From the NCBI GenBank assembly GCA_963753385.1, contig CAVWCC010000005.1, forward strand, positions 62,001-126,000: a DNA stretch of 64,000 bases, given 5' to 3'. Below the pieces are notes generated by a model. The model was not told where the DNA came from. It saw nothing but the letters and a program-made list of their open reading frames with translations, and made no database searches. Origin of the DNA: JALZKA01 sp963753385 (GTDB lineage: Bacteria > Actinomycetota > Thermoleophilia > Solirubrobacterales > 70-9). This document shows positions 1-7,507 of the stretch, piece by piece; the stretch's first letter is position 1, and the number at the start of each line of letters is the position of its first letter. A program made the translations under genes and the position numbers.

Positions 1-500
1 ATCGCGACCCTCGAGGCGCCGATGAAGTCGGTCAGCGCCTCGGCGGTTACCGGAGCGATCTGCGAGGCCATCGGTTGCAACGTGAACCCGAAGCCCTCGG
101 TGTCGTTGTCCGAGGTGAGCCTGATCGGGACCAGGCCAGCGGCTTGATAAAGCGGAAGCGTCTCGACCCCGACGCCGGAGTTGTACGGGCCGACCACGCC
201 GTCCAGACCGTCCTCGATCGCGTCCTTTGCTGCCGGGACGCCGATCTCGGCGTCGCCGCCGTCGTCGATTGGGACGATCTCGAGCTCCTTGCCAAGCAGG
301 CCACCATCCGCGTTGAGCTGGTCCGCTGCGAGCTCGGCGCCATTCAGCATCCCCTCGCCGAGGGTCTGGAGGTCACCCGAGAGCGGCGCCTCCAGTCCGA
401 TCCGCAAACTCCCGGAGTCGTCTCCCGAGCTGTCGTCGCCGCCGCAGGCAGCGATCCCGACTGTGAGAACGGCCGCGGCCAGAACGGCTGCGAGCCTCAT
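1..500 (-). CDS. Branched-chain amino-acid ABC transporter substrate-binding lipoprotein (3' part outside window)
   Basis: Reading the minus strand from the ATG at 498-500 gives 166 residues that stay open to the window edge, so the C-terminal part of the protein is missing. It begins with a hydrophobic signal peptide ending in a lipobox (GIAAC at about residues 15-19), followed by an acidic GGDDSSGDDS linker typical of actinobacterial lipoproteins. The mature part (SLRIGLEAPLSGDLQTLGEG, NGAELAADQLNADGG, VGPYNSGVGVE) matches the Leu/Ile/Val-binding family (type I periplasmic-binding fold, Peripla_BP_6). It should bind an amino acid or similar small ligand outside the membrane and deliver it to LivHMGF-type ABC components, which would lie to the left of the window if present. 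Ligand is unknown. Confidence 0.85.
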   Translation of the reverse strand, partial: MRLAAVLAAAVLTVGIAACGGDDSSGDDSGSLRIGLEAPLSGDLQTLGEGMLNGAELAADQLNADGGLLGKELEIVPIDDGGDAEIGVPAAKDAIEDGLDGVVGPYNSGVGVETLPLYQAAGLVPIRLTSDNDTEGFGFTLQPMASQIAPVTAEALTDFIGASRVA

Positions 501-618
501 GTTGCCCGGTGCATGTAGGTCGGCTCCAAGGGTCCCCTCCTCGCTGCGGTCCGACCGCTGCAGCGTATCGATCGTTCGCCTCCAAGCCGGGCGGCGCGAC
601 GGAACTCGGGGTTGGTGT

Positions 619-1437
619 TCAGGTCTCGAGCTTGCGTGAGCGCCAGCGGTCGGTTGCGAAGCGGCGGGCGCGGCGGGCGAAGGCGCTGATCGAACGCACT
701 CCCGAGGCGGCGAAGCCGGGCAGCGCAGCGGCGCGGCGGCCCACCGCGCGTGAGCGCCAGCGGATCCACTCGCCGGCGCCGGTGGCGCCCAGACGCCGCT
801 CGTCCAGGCTCCGGCGGGCGCGCTCGTGGCGGGTCTGGAGGCGCTCCCGCGAGAGGCGGTGCCCGTGGCGATCCACGCGCGCACGCATCGTCGCCGAGCG
901 TGCGCGGTGGCGCAGGTGCTCGGCGCGCTCCTGCGCCAGCGTCCCCTCCGGCCTCGGCGGGGGCTCGCCGAGCGAGGCGGTCGATCGCAGGCCGATCGTC
1001 GCCGGGCGAAGCCGTACCGAGCCCGAGCCGGACGCCCGGGCGTGGAGCTTGCCGTGCGTCGCGAGGGCGGCAACGCGCGCGGTGCGACCCGGGACCGGCG
1101 CTTCGAGCGAGCCCAGCTCGCGCTCGAGCATCACCGCGACCACGCGTGACAACGTCCACGGCTGAGGTCGGGCCCGGGCAGGCAGCTCGAAGACGAAATC
1201 AGCGTCAGGGGTGGGAGTCCCGGGATCGGGGCACGCCACGCGCGCGTCGGCTCCGCAAAGCGCGTCGAGCGTTGCTCGCCGATCGTCGCCGGCGGGCAGC
1301 GGAACGCGGACAGCAAGGCCAGGAAGCGACGAGCGCAGCGCCGCGTCGACGGCGCCGACCACGACCTCGGCAGTGGCCCGCCCCGCCTCGATGACGACGA
1401 TCGAGGTCGCGCCGGAGGGAGTGTCGACCTCGCCCAT
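619..1437 (-). CDS. Hypothetical protein, Arg-rich C-terminal half
   Basis: A 272-residue frame starting at ATG 1435-1437 (MGEVDTPSGATSIVVIEAG). I do not recognise a family. The first ~140 residues are ordinary globular sequence with alternating hydrophobic stretches (SIVVIEAG, AEVVVGAVDAAL, DADFVFELPARA). The last ~130 residues are extremely Arg/Ala-rich and look helical and nucleic-acid- or membrane-surface-binding. It is divergent from the GT2 glycosyltransferase gene starting at 1468, with only 30 bp between starts, so a shared regulatory region is likely. An open frame further upstream (to 1623) exists but would overlap the glycosyltransferase. It could be a local surface-polysaccharide accessory gene; function unassigned. 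Confidence 0.5.
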   Translation of the reverse strand: MGEVDTPSGATSIVVIEAGRATAEVVVGAVDAALRSSLPGLAVRVPLPAGDDRRATLDALCGADARVACPDPGTPTPDADFVFELPARARPQPWTLSRVVAVMLERELGSLEAPVPGRTARVAALATHGKLHARASGSGSVRLRPATIGLRSTASLGEPPPRPEGTLAQERAEHLRHRARSATMRARVDRHGHRLSRERLQTRHERARRSLDERRLGATGAGEWIRWRSRAVGRRAAALPGFAASGVRSISAFARRARRFATDRWRSRKLET

Positions 1438-1467
1438 GAGCGGCGGAATCGTAACCTTCGCGCTCCG

Positions 1468-3135
1468 ATGGAGCAGTCGACGCCCGCCACCACGCACGCC
1501 CCGGACGCCGGGGAACGCTCGCTTCCGGGCGCGCGGCTGCCGCTTCGCGTCGGGTTTGCGGCGGCCGTGTCCACAGGCCTTGCGTCGGCTGTGGAGGCGC
1601 TCGAGATCGGCGGTCCGCAGCACCGGCGCCGCGTGGCGGCCGAGGCACCTGTGGAGTCACTCGACGCGCTCGTCGTCGACCGCCCAGGGCCCCACCTTTC
1701 CCGAGATGCGCTGCGCGCTCTCTGCGAGCGGGCCCGAGCCGCAGGCGTGCCGGTGATCGCGCTGCGCCGCGATGGCGAGGAGGCGGCGTGGACCGGCCTC
1801 GCGGACGTCGAGACCGGCAACCCGGGTTCCACGGACGAGCTGACCGCCGCTCCCGCGGTTGACATCGGCACGTTCAACCCGGACCCGTTCACGCCCGACG
1901 GGGTTGCGGGATACATGGCAACGCTCGACCGGGACGCCGCCCCCGCCGGGCTCAGCGCCTCGTTCGAGATGCTCCAGGCGGCGACGCGCTTCGACCCCGT
2001 GACGCTGCGGACGTCCGCCGAGCTGATCGACGTGCCACTCCCCGCCGGGGTCGTAGCCGGCCGCGGTTTCGAGTCCGATGCCGAACTCATCGAGGTCCTG
2101 CATCGGCGCCTCGGCGTCCTCGACCACCCCTCCTTCCACGCCTCCGAGTTCGAGCGGGCGGGCTGGATCGCAAAGCTCTGCGCGGCCGGGGTCCCGGTCT
2201 GCGCGGCGGAGATCTCGGATTCGCTAGCTGCACTCCTTGGCACCGAGCTCGCGGGCCTGCTCGAGCCGCTCCGGCCGCGCGACCTCGCCGACTTGGACCG
2301 CCGCGAGCGGGCCTCGGTGGCGCTGCGGCGGGCGGCGCTCCGCGAGCACTCGGCGACCGCCCGCTGGCGCCAGATCGCGGCCGCCGCGGGGCTCTCGGTC
2401 CCGGCGAGGCCGAAGGTCTCGGTGATCCTCTCGACCCGGCGCGAGAGCTGGCTCGAGCACGGGATCGCCCAGGTAGCGCGGCAGACCTATGAGCCGCGCG
2501 AGCTCGTCGTCTGCCTGCACGGCGACGAGTTCGCCCCCGGGACCCGGGAGCGGGTGCGCTCGCTCTACGGGGGCGATTGCAAGGTGATCCGGGTCGACGG
2601 CGAGCTCACCCTGGGCGACGCGCTCAACGCCGGCGTCGAGTCATCTGCGGGCGAGCTCGTCACGAAGATGGACGACGACGACTACTACTCGACCGAGCAC
2701 CTCTGGGACCTGGTCCTGGCGCTCGAGTACTCGGGGGCGGACCTGGTGGGGAAGGCGGCGGAGTTCGTCTACCTCGAGGAGATCGACGTAACCGTGCGGC
2801 AGGTCAGCCACGACGTCGACACCCGGATGGCGGGCGGCGGCATGATGGCCGTCAAGGGCCCGCTCCAGGCGATCGGCGGCTGGCCGCAGCGCTCGCGGGC
2901 CGAGGACCTGTACCTGATCCGCCGGTTCACCGGCGCGGGGCGCCCGATCAGGCGGATTCCCCCGCACGGCTACATCCTCAACCGCCACGGGGTAGACCAC
3001 ACGTGGCGCCCGCAGGTCGACTACTTCCTGTTCCGCTCCGAGCGCCAGTGGCGCGGCCTCGGCTTCGAGGTCACCGCGATCGACGCGCCGACCGACCCGT
3101 ACACCCGGATCCCGCCGGATTCGGTTGTTAGGTGA
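1468..3135 (+). CDS. Family 2 glycosyltransferase with long N-terminal extension
   Basis: A 555-residue protein. The C-terminal ~250 residues are a GT-A fold glycosyltransferase 2 domain: KVSVILSTRRESWLEHGIAQ at about residue 315, then TLGDALNAGVESSAGELVTK and a strong acidic metal-binding site MDDDDYY near residue 407, plus an ED acceptor motif (RAEDLYLIRRF). The N-terminal ~300 residues are not a recognised domain; the IGTFNPDPFTPDG and LDHPSFHASEFERAGWIAKL stretches resemble the glycogen/CgeB-like or DUF3880-type receptor regions that often precede GT2 domains. It lies next to two sulfotransferases and two GT-C-like membrane proteins, so a role in building a sulfated surface glycan is plausible inference. 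The stop codon TGA at 3133-3135 is also the first three bases of repeat copy A. Confidence 0.8.
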   Translation: MEQSTPATTHAPDAGERSLPGARLPLRVGFAAAVSTGLASAVEALEIGGPQHRRRVAAEAPVESLDALVVDRPGPHLSRDALRALCERARAAGVPVIALRRDGEEAAWTGLADVETGNPGSTDELTAAPAVDIGTFNPDPFTPDGVAGYMATLDRDAAPAGLSASFEMLQAATRFDPVTLRTSAELIDVPLPAGVVAGRGFESDAELIEVLHRRLGVLDHPSFHASEFERAGWIAKLCAAGVPVCAAEISDSLAALLGTELAGLLEPLRPRDLADLDRRERASVALRRAALREHSATARWRQIAAAAGLSVPARPKVSVILSTRRESWLEHGIAQVARQTYEPRELVVCLHGDEFAPGTRERVRSLYGGDCKVIRVDGELTLGDALNAGVESSAGELVTKMDDDDYYSTEHLWDLVLALEYSGADLVGKAAEFVYLEEIDVTVRQVSHDVDTRMAGGGMMAVKGPLQAIGGWPQRSRAEDLYLIRRFTGAGRPIRRIPPHGYILNRHGVDHTWRPQVDYFLFRSERQWRGLGFEVTAIDAPTDPYTRIPPDSVVR

Positions 3136-3178
3136 GCGACTTTGTCGCGAAACGGACATTGCCCCCCCGGTAGGGAAG
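3133..3178 (+). repeat. Dispersed stem-loop element, copy A
   Basis: One of at least five related ~48-nt copies in this window. It starts with TGAGCGACTTTGTCGCGAAA-like sequence, in which GCGAC and GTCGC form a 5-bp stem with a TTT loop. A variable spacer and a second GC hairpin region with seven C residues and GGTAGGG follow. The TGA is the stop codon of the glycosyltransferase gene, and the AGGGAAG at the 3' end sits 6 nt before the sulfotransferase ATG, so it could also serve as its ribosome-binding site. Orientation is sense to the downstream gene. Confidence 0.7.
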
Positions 3179-3184
3179 TATCCG

Positions 3185-4171
3185 ATGAGCGACGCGCCGG
3201 TGATCGTGCTCGGGGTCTCCCGGAGCGGCACGACCCTGCTCAAGCAGATGCTCGACCGCCACCCGCGGCTCGCGATCCCGACCGAGTCCTACTTCCTGCC
3301 CCAGCTCTGGGACCGCCACGGCGAGCGACCCGACCGCGACGCGTTCCTCGCGGACCTGGACCGGCTGGCCCGGCTTCGCGATTGGGGCGTCGGTCGCGCC
3401 GAGGTCGACGAGCGGTTGCCCGCGACGCCCACCTTCGCCGAAGCGATCCAGGCCATCTACCGCGCGTACGCCGACGCCCGCGGCAAGCCCCGGTTCGGTG
3501 ACAAGACGCCGTCCTACATGCAGCGGCTCGACGTGCTCGAGCGGGCGTTCCCCGACGCGCTCTACGTGCACCTGATCCGCGACGGCCGCGACGCCGCCCT
3601 CTCGTTCCTGGCGCTGACGCGCAAGGCGCGCTTCAACCCGGCGCGTCCGCGCAGCGTCGGCGCGTTCGCCGCCCAGTGGCGGCGCGAGGTGGAGGGCGCG
3701 CGGCGCTTCGGCCGCCAGCGGGTCGCGGGCCGGTACCTCGAGATCGGCTACGGGGACCTGGTGGCGGACCCGGAGGGGACACTGCGCGAGACCTGCGAGT
3801 TCTTGGGCCTCGAGTTCGATGCCACGATGCTCGAGTACCACCGCGCGACCGACGCCGGCACCCTGCGCGACCACCCGCGACTCGCCGAGCCGCCCACGCC
3901 CGGGCTCCGTAGCTGGCGCGAGGAGATGGCGCCGCGACAGGTCGAGCTGTTCGAGTCCGTCGCCGGCGACCTCCTGAGCGATCTCAGCTACGAGCGTGCC
4001 CACCCCTCCCTGACGGCGGTCGCTCAGGCGCGCGGCGCCCTTCAGCGCGCCCTGTTCGCGACCAGGCTCAAGCTGTGGGATACGGCGCTCGCGCTCGTCC
4101 GCAAGAGCCCGATATGGCGCCTGCGCCAGAGCTACATCCGCCGCACCTTCGAGGAGGGCGCGTCGCCGTAG
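3185..4171 (+). CDS. Sulfotransferase family protein
   Basis: A 328-residue PAPS-dependent sulfotransferase. The 5'-phosphosulfate loop VLGVSRSGTTLLKQML is at residues 8-23, and the 3'-phosphate motif HLIRDGRDAALSF lies near residue 125-137. RFGDKTPSYM and a C-terminal SWREEM segment are also family hallmarks (Sulfotransfer_3 type). It transfers a sulfate from PAPS to a hydroxyl or amine of a glycan, lipid or other acceptor; the acceptor cannot be read from the sequence. I chose ATG 3185 rather than the upstream TTG at 3125 because the fold begins immediately after it and a purine-rich AGGGAAG precedes it. The gene ends flush against the convergent sulfotransferase (stop codons form TAGCTA). 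Confidence 0.88.
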   Translation: MSDAPVIVLGVSRSGTTLLKQMLDRHPRLAIPTESYFLPQLWDRHGERPDRDAFLADLDRLARLRDWGVGRAEVDERLPATPTFAEAIQAIYRAYADARGKPRFGDKTPSYMQRLDVLERAFPDALYVHLIRDGRDAALSFLALTRKARFNPARPRSVGAFAAQWRREVEGARRFGRQRVAGRYLEIGYGDLVADPEGTLRETCEFLGLEFDATMLEYHRATDAGTLRDHPRLAEPPTPGLRSWREEMAPRQVELFESVAGDLLSDLSYERAHPSLTAVAQARGALQRALFATRLKLWDTALALVRKSPIWRLRQSYIRRTFEEGASP

Positions 4172-5113
4172 CTATCCGACCGGGTAGCCGAGCTCGCGCA
4201 GGCGCTCGCCCGCGATCGCCTCGAAGGTGGCGACGTCGTCGGCCGGCATCTGCTCGCGCCAGCGGTCGATCCGCGAGGGGTCAGGCGGGCGCTTGAGGTT
4301 CTCCATGATCTTCATCCGCTCCTCGGTCGAGACGACGCGGCCGTCCTCCGCGACCTCCTCGGGCGGCGTCTCGAGCGCGATCCGCTCGTCGACGTTCTCG
4401 TAGTAGCGGACCATGCGCTCGTCGAACGGGACCTCGATGAACTCGGCGATCCTGCGCAGGTTCGGCTCGGGGTCTCGGACCAGATCCTCGTAGATGACCT
4501 CGAGGTAGTGCGGGAGCTCCTGGGCCTGACCGCGCGCCTCGTCGAGCCGGGCGACCCAGAACTCCGCGCAGTCCTCGATCGTGTCCGGACCGAACCAGAG
4601 GTCCTTGATCGAGAGCGCCACCGCGCGCCCGTCGCGGATCAGGTGGACGAAGCGCGCCTCGGGCAGGACGCCGTGGATCACGTCCATCTTGCGGACGTAG
4701 AACGGGGTCTTGTCGCCCCAGCGCGGCTTGCCGATCTTCTCGGCGTACATCTCGTAGAAGACCCGGACGCCGTCGCCGAGGCGCTTCGGGTCGCGCTCGC
4801 GCACCCGGGCGTTGAAGTCGTCCGAGTCGAGGTGGAAGTCAGGCCAGCGCTTGTGCCCGACGACCGCCTCGATGAACGCGTCGACCTGGTTCGCGCCGGG
4901 CTTGCGCTTCGCGGCCCGCCACTGTTTCTGGGCCCTGGTGATGAAGTAGGTCTCGGGCGGGAGCGCCAGGTCCGGGTGGGCGTCCAGCATCAGCCGCAAC
5001 ATCGTCGTGCCGGAGCGTGGGGCGCCGACGACGAACGGGGCCGGCGGGTGGTCCGCGGCGGCACGAGCACCCCCACCAAGTGCGTTTCTGAGGCGTGTGG
5101 CGATGCCTGGCAC
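4172..5113 (-). CDS. Sulfotransferase family protein
   Basis: Second sulfotransferase of the pair, distinct in sequence from its convergent neighbour but with the same motifs: PFVVGAPRSGTTMLRLML (PAPS 5'-loop), RWGDKTPFYVRKMD, and FVHLIRDGRAVALSIKDLW (3'-phosphate binding). It ends in the DRWREQ segment and LRELGYP. I prefer the GTG start at 5111-5113 (313 aa), because the longer ATG at 5164 would overlap the preceding membrane-protein gene by 40 nt and add an Arg/Pro-rich stretch that looks like out-of-frame sequence. It is probably co-transcribed with the membrane protein at 5125-7453 and the GT-C protein upstream of it. Two sulfotransferases together with glycosyltransferases suggest sulfation of an envelope polymer. 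Confidence 0.85.
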   Translation of the reverse strand: MPGIATRLRNALGGGARAAADHPPAPFVVGAPRSGTTMLRLMLDAHPDLALPPETYFITRAQKQWRAAKRKPGANQVDAFIEAVVGHKRWPDFHLDSDDFNARVRERDPKRLGDGVRVFYEMYAEKIGKPRWGDKTPFYVRKMDVIHGVLPEARFVHLIRDGRAVALSIKDLWFGPDTIEDCAEFWVARLDEARGQAQELPHYLEVIYEDLVRDPEPNLRRIAEFIEVPFDERMVRYYENVDERIALETPPEEVAEDGRVVSTEERMKIMENLKRPPDPSRIDRWREQMPADDVATFEAIAGERLRELGYPVG

Positions 5114-5124
5114 GGCGGGTGAGT

Positions 5125-7453
5125 CTAGGGAGCGGGCAGGTAGTGGTCGACGTACTCGCCGCATTGATCCTCGAGGCGTATGTCTCGTGCTCCTGCTGTG
5201 GAGGTGAGTGCGACTCGCCCGAGCCAGACGCTCCGCTCGACGCCCAGGAGATCCTGAAGCCCGCTCGGCTCCGCGGCCTCGACCTCGATCTCAACCGACC
5301 CGCCCGGGCTCGACAGCTCGCCCGCGGGCCAGAACGCGCCGCGACCCGCACCGACGAGGTAGAAGCCCTCGAGCGAGGCCGGCAGCTGGGCGACCTCCTG
5401 CCCATCGACGCTGACGGCGAGCGGCACCTGCGAGTGGTACTGAAGCGAGATCGACCAGTCGCCCGCCGCGAGCTCGAGCTCCTGCGTCCGCGTCGCGGGG
5501 GCATCGAACTGGAAGGTCGGCGCCCATCCAACCTGCTCACCAACGACCGGCTTCTCGAGGACGGTCGCTTCGCTCGTCAACCCCACGTTGTCGACGCATA
5601 GGAAGCTCGCCCCGGGGTCGCCGCCTTCCTCGGGCAGCACCTCATACGCCGGGCCCTCGCCATCCCGGCGCCACAGCACGTAGTCGCCCTCGCGCGCGAC
5701 CTCGTGCCAGTTCAGGGGCGGCGTCGACTGGTAGCCCGCGGCCGTCGTGATCGCCAACTCTTGCCGGTTCAGCTTGACCGGCTCGAGGGTGTCGAAGTCG
5801 AGCGCCTGGCCCTGTTGCCAGGTCTTCGAGGTCCGCGCGCCGATCTCGGCCGGTACATAGCCGCCGGGGCTGCGGGTAAGCGTGCCGCGCAGGTAGTACC
5901 CGGCGAAGCGGTCGACACCGAGGAAGACGACGTCGTCGTTAGGCCCGATCCGCTCCGCGAGCGCCTCGAGGTCGTGCTGGCGCTCGTCGAAGCCGACCGG
6001 CGCGGCCCGGAGCGCGAGGAACGTGGAGGCCAGCGCGAGCGCGGCGAACAGGCTGCCCAGCGCGATGCGGGCAAGGCCCCACCGCGTGCGCTCGTCGGGG
6101 CCGAGGAGCCAGCGCAGCGTGACGAGCATCGCGATCGGAGCGAGCACCGCGAGCGCCTTCGCCTCGACGTGGATCTGCGCGAACAGCCTGGAAAGCACGT
6201 ATACGAACGCAGCTGCGACCAGGGTGGCGAGAAGCGCCCACTCGCGGCGGCGGACCAGCGCGATCGCGGCCCCCAGCGCACAGAGGCCGGCGAACGCGCT
6301 CGCAAGCAGCGCGCCGTCGACCTCGCCGCGGACGATGCGGAAGTCGCCCTCGGGCCAGATCCCGAGCGCCTCGCCGGGGAACACAGGCGACGAGAGCCGC
6401 CCGCTCGACTCCTGGACGTCGTCGATCTTCTCGACGAAGTCGCTCGCCGGCCCGATCACGATCGCGGCGAGCGCCACCAGCGCGACGCCGCCGGCGATCA
6501 GCAGGCGCCGGTGCCGCTTGGCGGCGTCGCGAACCGCGGCCAGGTCCACGGTCGATGAGAAGCCGAGCCAGAGGATCGCCCAGACCGGGATCGCCACGGC
6601 GAACCAGACCGCACCCGGGATCGAGAAGGTGAAGACGGAGGCGGCCGCCAGCACCGCGAGCACCGCGACGACGGCCCGGGCCGGCGGCGGTTCCCGCTCC
6701 GACTCGGAGTCGCCACGCGTCGCCAGGTGCAGCACGACCGCGAGCGCAACGACGAACAGCGCCATCGCGGTCTCCTTGAAGCCCGATTGGGCGAGGAACG
6801 AAGCGCCCAGATACGGCAGCCCGGTGAGAAGCCGCGGCGACGCCGCGCCGCCACGGCGGCAGCGCCGTCAGCACGCTCAGCGCCGCCAGCGCGGTGAGCG
6901 CCGGGATCGCGATCAGGAGGCCGTTGAAGACGTCGACCAGGTCGATCCCGGTGCCCTCCGACACCGCCGCCGCCAGTGCCTGCGGGCCGACGGGATAGCC
7001 GAACTGGACGGCCTTCGGCTGCGGGCCGAACCCGTCCGCCAGCCAGTCTGCCCAGTAGAGCTGGGCGGCCTGGTCGTTCGTGTAGATGCCCTCGCCCAGC
7101 ACGCCGGTGCGCTCGTTGAAGAGGAACGGCAGGCAGGCGAGAGCCAGCACCACCGCGACGACGACGAGTGCGACTGTGTGCTGGCGGGAGCCGTCTCCCC
7201 CATCCCTGCGCTCGGGCACCGAGCGGCGGGTGACGACCGCGCATGCGATCGCGAGGAGGCCGAGCAGGATCGCGGCGGTGAGGCCACGACCCGGCAGCCG
7301 GACGAGGAACGGCGCCAGCACGACCATGACGGCGAGCCCGACCGCCCCAGCGACCCACTCCGGCCGCCGCCAGCCGGGGAGCAGCATCCCCGCGCGGCCG
7401 ATCACGACCGACGCGAAAACGATCAGCAGTGCGCTGACGAGGATCCCGAGCAT
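5125..7453 (-). pseudogene. Multi-membrane GT-C-like glycosyltransferase, interrupted by a frameshift
   Basis: Two overlapping frames together make one ~775-residue membrane protein. Translation from ATG 7451-7453 (MLGILVSALLIVFAS) runs through several hydrophobic helices, including FNERTGVLGEGIYTNDQAAQ, a GT-C first-loop-like segment, and DGFGPQPKAVQFGYPVG, as far as LTALPPWRRG. At about 6,840 the reading continues in another frame (RLLTGLPYLGASFLAQSGFK onward) to the stop at 5125. The C-terminal ~250 residues are soluble and beta-rich with a possible carbohydrate-binding region (ELELAAGDWSISLQYHSQVP). The shift lies in a GC-only run, so a sequencing or assembly indel is as likely as real decay. 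It sits between repeat copy B and a sulfotransferase, in a block of envelope-glycan genes. Substrate unknown. Confidence 0.7.
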
Positions 7454-7460
7454 TAAACAC

Positions 7461-7507
7461 AAGCCCCTACCGGGGGGGCAAACCTACTTTCGCGACAAAG
7501 TCGCTCA
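7461..7507 (-). repeat. Dispersed stem-loop element, copy B
   Basis: On the minus strand this copy has the same first 20 bases as copy A, including the TGA that is the stop codon of the upstream GT-C gene (5-bp stem GCGAC/GTCGC with loop TTT). A different spacer, seven C residues and GGTAGGGG follow. It fills the gap between the stop of the gene at 7505-9784 and the ATG of the next gene at 7453. Copies A and B are inverted relative to one another and bracket 3.1-7.5 kb. Confidence 0.7.

Noticed and set aside
3133..3178. Dispersed element as a c-di-AMP or c-di-GMP riboswitch
   Set aside because: GGTAGGG is reminiscent of ydaO elements, but the conserved cores of the known classes are absent and the element is only ~48 nt.
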